Below are positions 25,048 to 31,873 of a stretch of 31,873 nucleotides of DNA, piece after piece. The stretch is from contig CAYSUS010000086.1 in assembly GCA_964434165.1 (NCBI GenBank), forward strand, positions 1 to 31,873, given 5' to 3'. The stretch comes from CAYSUS01 sp964434165. Its GTDB lineage: Bacteria; Planctomycetota; Planctomycetia; Pirellulales; Thermoguttaceae. Positions within the stretch are counted from its first letter, which is position 1. Each line of letters begins with the position of its first letter. The translations under genes were made by a program, and so were the position numbers. The notes beneath the pieces were generated by a model. It ran no database searches. It was not told the origin of the DNA and saw only the letters and a list, made by a program, of their open reading frames with translations.

Positions 25048-26445
25048 CTACGGCTGCCCCTTGAGCTTCTGGCGGACCTTGTCATGGTGCCGCGACATGT
25101 AGTAGAAAGACTCGGTCTCGGTGAGCTCGCCGAGGCAGAATTGAAACTCGATCCGGTAGCCGCCCCGCGGCCACTCGGGCCCTTCCAGGGCAAGCGCGTT
25201 GACCACGCCGCTGGCGCTCTCGCCCGGATCGAGCTTCGTGACGGCGACGTCCTTCACGCCGGTGTCGAAGCCCGGGCAGACGTAGGCCTTGCCCTGGCAC
25301 AGAATCACCACACTGTTCGCCCAGAGGACCTTGCCGCCGCTGGAGAGCAGGGCAGGAATCTCGATCGGCTTGTCCGTCTCGTTGGTCACGGTGACCTTGT
25401 ACGCGCCGTCGCCGTCGGGGTTGGTCCACTTGATCTCTCTGGAGGGCGGGACCGGCTCGACCGTCAGCTTCACGCCGCCGGCCAACAGCGCCGGCCGGCC
25501 CGTCACGCTGCAGACCAACTCGGCCTTGAGGCCCGAGCCCTCCGGCCAGGCCTCTTCGCCAAGCGGGGCCCAGGGCGAGACCGGCTTGCCGTCCTTCATG
25601 CGCCAACCCAGCGGCAGATTGCACGATGCCTCGGCCGCGGCCACGCGTTTCGGATCGGCCTTCTCGACCAGCGTCGCCTGGAGCCGTCCCCGGGCCTGCT
25701 TGGCCGCCACCAGGCACAACTCGCCTACAGGGAAGACGGGCCTCTGCGCCTGGCGCGCGGCGTGGCTGCAAGCGATCTGTGCGCCCGGCTCCAGAACGCC
25801 GCGCAGCACGCGGCTGACCGTAAAGTGAAGCGTGTGGGTGTAGAGGGGGGGCTCGGAGAACCCCACCGGCCCGGCGTCCACGCGGTCGAGCTTGCCGATC
25901 AGCACAATCGGGGCCTCGTTCCACTGTGGTTTGACGTTGCCGGGTTTGGCGGCCGGAGGTACCGCCGGACCCACGGAGGGCTCACCGACGGCCGGCATGG
26001 CGGGCCGGATCGAGGGCCGCGGCTTGCCCTTGGCGGCCTTGGGCGCGGGCTGACTGCCCGCCGCGGGTCGCACCGCGGCCGGCCAGATCTCTTTGAGGGC
26101 CTGCCCCTCGAGGTTCATGTCCACGGGCTTGCCGCGGATTTCGACGGCCTTGCCGACCAGTCGCTCGAGGGCCTCGACCTTCTTGGCCCCGGTGTAGATC
26201 GTGCGCTCGCCGAGCCGATAGTAGGAGGTCCGCTGCAGCGCGCTGGGTCCGCCCGCGTTCGGCACGGCCTCGAGCGTCCCGCGGAAGATCTGCTCGTTGC
26301 CCCGCTCCTGGCGATACCAGTTTTCGTCGGCGCAGAGCCTGGTCCACGCCCCCTCGGCCCCGGCCGACACCGAGAACGCCCCAATTCCCCATATGCCGAG
26401 GAAGACCATCGAGTAACCAAAGCCGCTCAACCAAGTGCATCTCAT
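25048..26445 (-). CDS. Secreted protein of unknown function
   Basis: 465 residues from ATG 26445, with AAAGGA seven bases upstream. A signal peptide (about 1-30) is followed by a region with LCADENWYRQERGNEQIFRGTLEAVP (about 37-62) that looks like the beginning of a small beta-barrel domain, a Pro-, Ala- and Lys-rich linker (about 128-170), a second similar domain (APIVLIGKLDRVDAG onward, about 178-250), and a beta-sandwich-like C-terminal part with YKVTVTNETDKPIEIPALL (about 350-366), as seen in periplasmic Ig-like folds. I do not recognise the family. It sits 39 bases downstream of the start of the sigma remnant region and 70 bases after the PP2C regulator's stop, all on the minus strand. 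Confidence 0.6.
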   Translation of the reverse strand: MRCTWLSGFGYSMVFLGIWGIGAFSVSAGAEGAWTRLCADENWYRQERGNEQIFRGTLEAVPNAGGPSALQRTSYYRLGERTIYTGAKKVEALERLVGKAVEIRGKPVDMNLEGQALKEIWPAAVRPAAGSQPAPKAAKGKPRPSIRPAMPAVGEPSVGPAVPPAAKPGNVKPQWNEAPIVLIGKLDRVDAGPVGFSEPPLYTHTLHFTVSRVLRGVLEPGAQIACSHAARQAQRPVFPVGELCLVAAKQARGRLQATLVEKADPKRVAAAEASCNLPLGWRMKDGKPVSPWAPLGEEAWPEGSGLKAELVCSVTGRPALLAGGVKLTVEPVPPSREIKWTNPDGDGAYKVTVTNETDKPIEIPALLSSGGKVLWANSVVILCQGKAYVCPGFDTGVKDVAVTKLDPGESASGVVNALALEGPEWPRGGYRIEFQFCLGELTETESFYYMSRHHDKVRQKLKGQP

Positions 26446-26516
26446 GACACGGTCCTTTCAGCAGCTACCCGCTATCTCCACTCACCCACCGACCACTAAA
26501 CACTAAACACTGACCA

Positions 26517-28205
26517 CTACCCCGCTACCCGGCCGAAGCTCGCCAGGCACATGTCGTCGGTCTGCGCTTGACTGCCCACGAAGCGCTGCACGTCGTCCAG
26601 AACGCGCCGGGTGATCTGCTCGACGCCAGGGCCGTTCGCGGCGATTCGGGCGACGAGGCGCTCTGTGCCGTAGAGCTGGCCGGAGACGTTCATGGCGTCC
26701 GTGACGCCGTCGGTGTACATGGTGAGGCTTTCACCCGGTCCCAACTTCATGCTGTGCTGGCCGTACTCCCATCCCGCTTCGACACCCAGCGGCAGGCCGG
26801 TCGCCTCGTCGCCTACGGGGAGGACTTCGCCCGACGGCCTGAGCAACAAGGGCGCCATGTGGCCGGCGTTGAGGATCGTCACCTGGTGCGAGCGCGGGTC
26901 GAGGATCGCCAGCACGCAGGTCACGAACCGGCCCTCCCAGCGATTCTCGCAGAACACGCGGTTCACCCGCGCCATGGCCGCAGCCGGATCGGGCTCGCTG
27001 GCCAGGCAGTAGGCGAGCTCCGCCGAGAGCCTCGCCACCAGCAGGGCCGCGGAGATCCCTTTGCCCGACACGTCGGCCAGCACCACGGCCAAACGTGCTC
27101 CGGAGAGCGGAATGTAGTCGAAGTAGTCGCCGCCGAGTTGATTGGCCGGGTCGTAGTAGTCGTAGAACTCGTAGCCGGGCACCTCGGGCGGGGCCGCCGG
27201 CAGGAAGCCCTGCTGCACCTCGTGGGCGACGGCGAGCTCCCGGGCAAATACCCGCTCCTGCACGGCGATCTCGTGGAGCTGGGCATTCTCCACCATTACC
27301 GCCGCCTGGCAGGCGACGCTCGCCAGGACCTCCAGGTCCTCGGCGTTGAAGCGGTGCCGGGGATCGAGCGTGTCGATTTGGATCACGCCCAGGGCGTTGC
27401 CGCCCGAATCGACCAGCGGCGCGCACATGATGGAGTGGATCTGGAAATCGACGATGCTCTCGGCCATGTCGAACCGCGCGTCGGTGGCCGCGTCGGCCGA
27501 GAGGATCGCCTCCTTCGAGGCCATCACGCTGTTGACGATCGTCCGGCTGATGCGGGCCGGGCCCTCGGTGTGCTCGCGGCGGTGGCGCACCGCCTTGGGG
27601 ACGAGCCGGCCCGACTGCCGATCGCGAAGCACGACGAACCCGCGGTCGGCCTGAACGAAGATCGAGAACAGGCTGTCCAGGAGCTTGGGGAGCACTTCGT
27701 TCAGCCCCAGGGCCTTGCCCGCCTGCTGCCCGATCTCGATCAGGGCCTTCAGCTTCGCCTCGGCATTGACCGCCAGGCGAAGTCCGCTGGTGCCGGTGGA
27801 GATGTCCACCTTGGACATCACGGTCGAGCCGCCCGGCGCGTAGGTGTCGTCCACCAGCAGGGCGGTGGCCTCCACGCCCTGATCCCGTTCCCAGGCCGAG
27901 ACCGCGGCCTCCGGCGGGCCCTCGTGAAAGACGAACACCAGATCGCAGATCCGCAATTGATCGCCGTCGGAAAGGGCGCGGCGGCCCTCGATGAGGTCCT
28001 CGTTAACGTACGTCCCGTTGCGGCTCCGCAGGTCCTCGACGTGGTAGGCGCCGTCGATCCTCAGGATGCGGGCGTGCTGCCGGCTGACCGCCTTCACGTC
28101 GAGCACGATGTCGCAGTCGGGGTGGCGGCCGAGGACCGCGGTCGCGTGCTCCAAAGGAAAGATCTGTCCGGGGTTGAGCCCCTTGATCGCGCGAAGGACA
28201 GCCAT
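26517..28205 (-). CDS. FHA-GAF-PP2C (SpoIIE-type) serine/threonine phosphatase
   Basis: 562 residues from ATG 28205, preceded by a G-rich ribosome binding site. The open frame continues upstream, but those residues are not conserved in character and overlap the tRNA promoter. Residues 1-95 are an FHA domain, which binds phosphothreonine (LGRHPDCDIVL, SRQHARI, RSRNGTYVN). A GAF domain follows (about 150-310). The C-terminal PP2C/SpoIIE domain (about 320-560) has GGDYFD (Asp360), ADVSGKG (Asp378), MYTDGVTDA and a late TDDMCL, giving the metal-binding Asp residues. Such proteins dephosphorylate anti-sigma-factor antagonists or other regulators on a signal sensed by GAF. No kinase or antagonist is adjacent. 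It is divergent from tRNA-Gln. Confidence 0.9.
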   Translation of the reverse strand: MAVLRAIKGLNPGQIFPLEHATAVLGRHPDCDIVLDVKAVSRQHARILRIDGAYHVEDLRSRNGTYVNEDLIEGRRALSDGDQLRICDLVFVFHEGPPEAAVSAWERDQGVEATALLVDDTYAPGGSTVMSKVDISTGTSGLRLAVNAEAKLKALIEIGQQAGKALGLNEVLPKLLDSLFSIFVQADRGFVVLRDRQSGRLVPKAVRHRREHTEGPARISRTIVNSVMASKEAILSADAATDARFDMAESIVDFQIHSIMCAPLVDSGGNALGVIQIDTLDPRHRFNAEDLEVLASVACQAAVMVENAQLHEIAVQERVFARELAVAHEVQQGFLPAAPPEVPGYEFYDYYDPANQLGGDYFDYIPLSGARLAVVLADVSGKGISAALLVARLSAELAYCLASEPDPAAAMARVNRVFCENRWEGRFVTCVLAILDPRSHQVTILNAGHMAPLLLRPSGEVLPVGDEATGLPLGVEAGWEYGQHSMKLGPGESLTMYTDGVTDAMNVSGQLYGTERLVARIAANGPGVEQITRRVLDDVQRFVGSQAQTDDMCLASFGRVAG

Positions 28206-28357
28206 TCGACACCCCCCACCAAAGGTGGCGCAGCACCCCGAACCGGGCACACCCCGCTGCGGTGCTTCGTCCGTCCTGTGGGTCGTTTTGGTGGCCAGCA
28301 GTGCCCTCGATTCTAGGGTGGGCTCGGCCAGGGCGTCAACTCCCGTCGCGGCCTCCC

Positions 28358-28386
28358 TTGACACGTAAGCGATAACCCCCTATACG
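28358..28386 (+). promoter_or_regulatory. Sigma-70-type promoter of tRNA-Gln
   Basis: TTGACA (28358-28363), a 17-base spacer and TATACG (28381-28386) fit the vegetative consensus, with a perfect -35 and optimal spacing. Transcription would begin near 28393, about 60 bases before the mature tRNA. No competing reading frame on the plus strand starts here. Confidence 0.8.
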
Positions 28387-28452
28387 TTTAGGGTAGAAGG
28401 TACGATGGCGAACCCGGCCCCGCCGGTTGTTGTCTTCCACCTTGGACGACTT

Positions 28453-28523
28453 TGGGGAATAGTGTAACGGCAGCACGACTGACTCTGGATCAGTTAGTCT
28501 AGGTTCAAATCCTAGTTCCCCAG
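28453..28523 (+). tRNA. tRNA-Gln (anticodon CTG)
   Basis: A complete cloverleaf: 7-bp acceptor stem (TGGGGAA with TTCCCCA), D arm (GTGT/GCAC), anticodon stem ACTGA/TCAGT with loop CTCTGGA giving anticodon CTG, four-base variable loop, and T arm CTAGG/CCTAG with loop TTCAAAT. The discriminator base is G, as in glutamine tRNAs. CCA is not encoded, so it must be added later. A clear promoter precedes it and a terminator follows. Confidence 0.95.
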
Positions 28524-28530
28524 CTTCAAT

Positions 28531-28569
28531 AAGCCGCGACCCTGCAACGGGTTGCGGCTTTCTTTCTCT
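28531..28569 (+). terminator. Rho-independent terminator of tRNA-Gln
   Basis: AAGCCGCGACCC (28531-28542) and GGGTTGCGGCTT (28549-28560) form a 12-bp stem with one G-T pair and a six-base loop. The following TCTTTCTCTT gives a pyrimidine-rich tail. It begins only eight bases after the tRNA. Confidence 0.85.
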
Positions 28570-28829
28570 TCGGCGCGTCGCTGCGGAATCACTTCATCGC
28601 CCGGTTTGAGACGTGCTTGCGCGGTTTTCCGGTGGACTTGGCGCAGGCTCCGTCCCCGCCGTCTCGTGGCGAGATCGTATCCTCAACGCCCCGAGCAGAC
28701 GCATTGCGCCCGACTCTCCCCCCAAACGTCCATTCCTGGCGGATAGAATGCGGTCCAGTCGCGGCTGGCCGCTGACTACCCACGACGCTCTCCCCCCCAA
28801 TCCCCGCCTGCACACCATGAGGTGCCCCC

Positions 28830-30203
28830 ATGAGCGACGTCCTCCAGTTCGGCGCCGTCGGCGACGGCAAGCACGACGACACCAAGGCCATCCAGCACCT
28901 GATCGACCAGGGAGAAGGGGTGCTCCACTTCCCGCGCGGCGACTACCTGATCACGAAGACCATCGAGATCGACACCACGAAGGTCGGTCGCCTGGGCGTT
29001 TCGGGTAGCCTCGGCACGGCGAAGATCATCATGGCCGGGGCCGGGCCGGCCCTGCGCCTGGCAGGAAGCCACGGCGGAACCGCCGCTCCCCAGACGATCC
29101 AGCCCGAGGTCTGGCGACACGAGCGCATGCCGCTGGTCGCCGAGATCGAGATCGAAGGCCGCCACGCCGAGGCCGACGGGATCCAGTTCACGGGCACGAT
29201 TCAGGCCGTGATCCGCAACGTCGGACTCCACCAACTGCGCCACGGCGTCCATCTCACCCAGCGCAACCGCAACGTGATCGTCGAGGGCTGCCAGATCTAC
29301 CACAACTCGGGCGTGGGCGTGCTGATGGACCAGCTCAACCTGCACCAGGTCAACGTCATCGGCAACCACATCAGCTACAACCGGCTGGGCGGGATCCGCA
29401 TCCAGAGAAGCGAGATCCGCAACCTCCAGATCACCGGAAACGACATCGAGTACAACAACGACCGCACGCACGGCATCGCCGAGGACCCCACCGCCGAAAT
29501 CTTCATCGACACCACCGCGGACGGTGCCACGGTCAACGAGGTGACGATCGCCTCGAACACGATCCAGGCGACGCCGTCCGCGCGCGGGGCGAACCTGCGG
29601 ATCCTCGAGGACGGCGCGGCCAAGGGCCGGCCGCCGGGCCTGTTCGCGATCACCGGCAACGTCATCGGCAGCCAGACCGACAACGTCTACCTCACCGGCT
29701 GCTATGGAATCACCCTCACCGGCAACTGCATCTACTCGGCCAAGCGCTACAACCTGCTCCTGGAGAACTGCCGGCAGATCGTGGTCGGCTCCAACCAGTT
29801 CCGCCGCCACACGGAGGCCTACGGCACGGGCGTCCGCCTCGAGGGGTCCAGCGACTGCGTCCTCTCCGGCGGCCACGTGCTCGACGAGACCGAGACGGGC
29901 CAGGAGTCCGGCGTGTCGCTCCTGGAGCTTGCCCGATGCCGACGGATTACCGTCAGCGGATGGCAGTTGCTCGGCGCCGCCCCCCACTGCCTGTTGGTCG
30001 AGGACTCCAGCGACGTGCTCGTCTCGGGCTGCACCATGGTTAGCGGCAGCGGCGCGCCGCAGGGCAAGGCCGCGGTCCGCTGGACCGGCGCCGGCTCGGG
30101 AAACCTGCTCACGGGGTGCCGCATCGCCCGGGGATCGGCCGGCCCGCTCCACGTGGCCGATGCGTCGGGGGTGAAGCAGGACGGCAACCTGGTCAGCGAC
30201 TGA
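28830..30203 (+). CDS. Right-handed parallel beta-helix protein (pectate-lyase-3-like)
   Basis: 457 residues with no signal peptide. It opens with VLQFGAVGDGKHDDTKAIQHLID, the typical beginning of pectate-lyase-superfamily domains (FGAxGDGxxDDTxAIQxAI). The remainder is made of beta-helix coils in which short strands alternate with turns such as ITGNDIEYNN, IYHNSGVGV and LTGNCIYSAK. Related proteins are polygalacturonases, epimerases, phage tailspikes or surface proteins. I see no clear catalytic Asp triad of polygalacturonases. The start (ATG 28830) has GAGGTG upstream, and a weak TAGAAT -10-like box lies at 28744-28749. Without an export signal the location is uncertain; it could be cytoplasmic or leave by a non-Sec route. 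Confidence 0.72.
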   Translation: MSDVLQFGAVGDGKHDDTKAIQHLIDQGEGVLHFPRGDYLITKTIEIDTTKVGRLGVSGSLGTAKIIMAGAGPALRLAGSHGGTAAPQTIQPEVWRHERMPLVAEIEIEGRHAEADGIQFTGTIQAVIRNVGLHQLRHGVHLTQRNRNVIVEGCQIYHNSGVGVLMDQLNLHQVNVIGNHISYNRLGGIRIQRSEIRNLQITGNDIEYNNDRTHGIAEDPTAEIFIDTTADGATVNEVTIASNTIQATPSARGANLRILEDGAAKGRPPGLFAITGNVIGSQTDNVYLTGCYGITLTGNCIYSAKRYNLLLENCRQIVVGSNQFRRHTEAYGTGVRLEGSSDCVLSGGHVLDETETGQESGVSLLELARCRRITVSGWQLLGAAPHCLLVEDSSDVLVSGCTMVSGSGAPQGKAAVRWTGAGSGNLLTGCRIARGSAGPLHVADASGVKQDGNLVSD

Positions 30204-30208
30204 GCACT

Positions 30209-30434
30209 CCCCTCTCCCGCAAGCGGGAGAGGGGCCGGGGGTGAGGGCGGATCGCGCAAGCGGTGTCTTGACTGAGCGGTGTCTGTTGGCCGCGCCCTCC
30301 CCGAACGGGCTGCGCTCGACGCGGACCATCCCAGGCCGCGGCGCCCACGCGGAGCGCGGGAACGAGCACACGAGCAGCAAGCCGCCCTCACCCGCCCGCT
30401 CCGCGGCCACCCTCTCCCGCAGGCGGGAGAGGGG
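30209..30434. repeat. Composite palindromic repeat (BIME-like) between convergent genes
   Basis: Two copies of the same hairpin face each other: CCCCTCTCCCGC (30209-30220) with GCGGGAGAGGGG (30223-30234), and CCCTCTCCCGC (30410-30420) with GCGGGAGAGGG (30423-30433). Inside, GTGAGGGCGG (near 30241) and CCGCCCTCAC (near 30382) are inverted copies of each other. The core also holds GCCCACGCGGAGCGCGGG (30343-30360), the inverse of the palindrome found near 21324. The element fills most of the space between two convergent genes and may serve as terminator for both. Confidence 0.75.
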
Positions 30435-30443
30435 AGAACCCGG

Positions 30444-31873
30444 CTACTTCGCTTCACCGAAGCAGATCAAGCGGCCGTCGGTGCACGACATGTACAGCCG
30501 CCCGCGCGCGGCGGCCATCCCGTCGAAGATCGGCAGCGTGTCGAGGCGCAGCTCGGAGAGCTTCTCCCCGTCGTCGGCCGAGACGGCCCACAGCAGCCCG
30601 CCCTCGGCGCCCCGATAGGCCGCCTTCTGCCGATCGACGACCTGCTGGACCTCGGGATCGGCCAGGCGCCGGACGGCGTCGTTCTCGTCCATCAAGTCGG
30701 GCGGTCCGGCAAGGAACAGCTTTCCGTCGGCAAGCAGCAACGCCCGGACGAACATCGGGATGTCCTGGGCCCAGTAGCGGAACACGCCGTCCTTACTACG
30801 CGGCTTGCCTTTCGGGCCCTTGGGCTTGGGCTTCAGGCGGTCCTCGGCTCGCACGGCCGACGGATCCTTGGCCGCGGCGAAGAGCTGGTGCTCAATCGGC
30901 GTGGTCCATCGGTAGTATTGCGGCTTGCGTCCGAAGCCGTAAACCTTGTCCGCGTCGAAGACCAGGATCTTGGCGCCCGGCGTGACCTTGCCGGCCTGGG
31001 AGTATCCGGCCCAGCCGCCCAGAAACCGGCTGCCGTAGACCCAGTAAGTGCGATGCCACCATGAGTCGTCGAGGAAGCCGGTGGGGCTGAACAGGTGGGC
31101 CAGCTCCGGCTGCTGCGTCGGCGGGATCGAGTATCGCTCCGGGTTGCCCGCGTAGGGCAGGGCCTCCAGCGGGAGGCGGGTCCCGTCCAGCTCGAAGGCC
31201 TGGCTCCGCATGTACACGCGCCGCCCGTCGCAGGAGAGGATGTCTGGCAGGCCGACCGGCATGTTCTGCTGCCGGGCGTACTCCTGCACCATCTTTTCGG
31301 CCGCCTCGTCGCGGCTGTCCATAGCGGTCTCGGAGAGGACGCGGCCCGTGGCCGGATCGAGCCGATAGAGGCACAGTCCCCCGTCGAGGAAGATCGATCG
31401 CCCCGCCACGAAGTACAGCACGCCGTCGTGGATCAGCACGCTCCCGTGCACCGGCCAGACCGACTCGATCTGCTCGAAGGCCATCAGGCGGCGGTCCTGC
31501 GGCGCGGCTCGGAACCGCCACGTCAGGCCGCCATCACTCGCCCGGAGGCAATAGACGCAGCCGTCGGCCGAGCCGAACAACACGCGGCCCTTCCACACGG
31601 TAGGCGGCGAGTCCACGCGCCCGCTTGCGGTGAACTGCCACAGCTTCTCGCCGCTCTGGGCGTCGAGGGCGTGGACCGTGTGCGCGTCGATGGCCGCGAG
31701 GAACAAGCGTCCGCCGGCGATCACCGGGCTGGAGATCCGCCCGCCGATTTCGACGGACCACGTCCTGGCCAGGTCGGCCGGCACGTCGGTCGTCGCCCGG
31801 CCGCTGCGGGCGGCGTCGTGGCGATAGGTGGGCCAGTCCTCGGTATCCGTGGAACCGGACGAGGTGTCGGGTT
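30444..31873 (-). CDS. PQQ-like beta-propeller protein (partial; N-terminus beyond the window)
   Basis: The visible part, 476 codons, is open to the right edge; the GTG at 31784 is internal, since the frame continues upstream with DWPTYRHDAARSG, the conserved opening of planctomycete PQQ-type propellers. Blades show the repeat pattern of VIAGGRLFLAAIDAHTVHALDA, then GEKLWQF, and later VLFGSADGCVYCLRASDG with LTWRF. A wider loop (about residues 250-370 of the visible part) holds a Lys- and Pro-rich insert (KPKPKGPKGK). The C-terminal blade ends with GRLYMSCTDGRLICFGE. Such proteins resemble BamB or quinoprotein dehydrogenases but here no quinone-binding residues can be assigned. Probably exported, which cannot be checked because the start is missing. 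Confidence 0.85.
   Translation of the reverse strand, partial: PDTSSGSTDTEDWPTYRHDAARSGRATTDVPADLARTWSVEIGGRISSPVIAGGRLFLAAIDAHTVHALDAQSGEKLWQFTASGRVDSPPTVWKGRVLFGSADGCVYCLRASDGGLTWRFRAAPQDRRLMAFEQIESVWPVHGSVLIHDGVLYFVAGRSIFLDGGLCLYRLDPATGRVLSETAMDSRDEAAEKMVQEYARQQNMPVGLPDILSCDGRRVYMRSQAFELDGTRLPLEALPYAGNPERYSIPPTQQPELAHLFSPTGFLDDSWWHRTYWVYGSRFLGGWAGYSQAGKVTPGAKILVFDADKVYGFGRKPQYYRWTTPIEHQLFAAAKDPSAVRAEDRLKPKPKGPKGKPRSKDGVFRYWAQDIPMFVRALLLADGKLFLAGPPDLMDENDAVRRLADPEVQQVVDRQKAAYRGAEGGLLWAVSADDGEKLSELRLDTLPIFDGMAAARGRLYMSCTDGRLICFGEAK

Noticed and set aside
26446..26516. Repeated ACTAAAC words between two minus-strand genes as a possible operator
   Set aside because: Only a short low-complexity stretch; too little to support a site.
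28205..28364. Longer start for the FHA-GAF-PP2C protein
   Set aside because: The extra residues do not look like part of the FHA domain and would overlap the tRNA-Gln promoter; the start at 28205 has a G-rich ribosome binding site.

Overview
The window is high-GC DNA from a member of the Planctomycetota, probably class Planctomycetia. This is inferred from several gene types seen together: a secreted protein with a C-terminal PEP-CTERM sorting signal, a planctomycete-style FHA-GAF-PP2C phosphatase, a remnant ECF sigma factor of the planctomycete type, PQQ-type beta-propeller and right-handed beta-helix secreted proteins, and a MotA/TolQ/ExbB cluster with two odd partner proteins. No phage, plasmid, CRISPR or insertion-sequence genes are visible. 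The mobile-DNA signal is limited to short palindromic intergenic repeats.

Left part (1-9.7 kb): a secreted family 11 rhamnogalacturonan lyase (42-1835, +) runs tail to tail into a very large PEP-CTERM surface protein with LamG, two C-type lectin and two PA14-like domains (1832-4895, -). That gene is split by a one-base frameshift in a G run. Then come a membrane glycosyltransferase (5334-7028, -), a secreted parallel beta-helix protein (7253-9283, -) and a small cupin (9305-9640, -). These fit a cell that binds and breaks down polysaccharides and builds surface glycans.

Middle part (9.8-14.6 kb): housekeeping metabolism. There is a PPi-dependent phosphofructokinase, the HisH glutaminase subunit of histidine synthesis, an OmpA-type lipoprotein, and queC-queD of the 7-deazaguanine (queuosine) pathway, which end at a strong hairpin.

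Central cluster (15.2-21.3 kb, +): a TolQ/MotA/ExbB-type channel protein with a long C-terminal helical tail overlaps by four bases with a single-pass coiled-coil protein. A second single-pass coiled-coil protein follows, then a secreted protein. The two single-pass proteins look like divergent ExbD/TolR/MotB partners. One keeps an Asp in the membrane segment and the other has Ala at the matching position, which suggests an asymmetric ion-driven motor. I regard this as the most interesting system in the window. Its function is not known from the sequence.

Right part (21.4-31.9 kb): a Tat-exported alkaline-phosphatase-superfamily protein; a radical SAM protein whose SPASM-like cysteine region precedes the radical SAM motif; a pair of near-identical palindromes that supply or touch the stop codons of two convergent genes; a decayed sigma factor joined to a SecD-head-like fragment; a secreted protein of unknown function; the FHA-GAF-PP2C regulator; a tRNA-Gln(CTG) with a clear promoter and terminator; an intracellular-looking parallel beta-helix protein; a composite palindromic repeat; and the 3' part of a PQQ-like beta-propeller protein that continues past the window edge.
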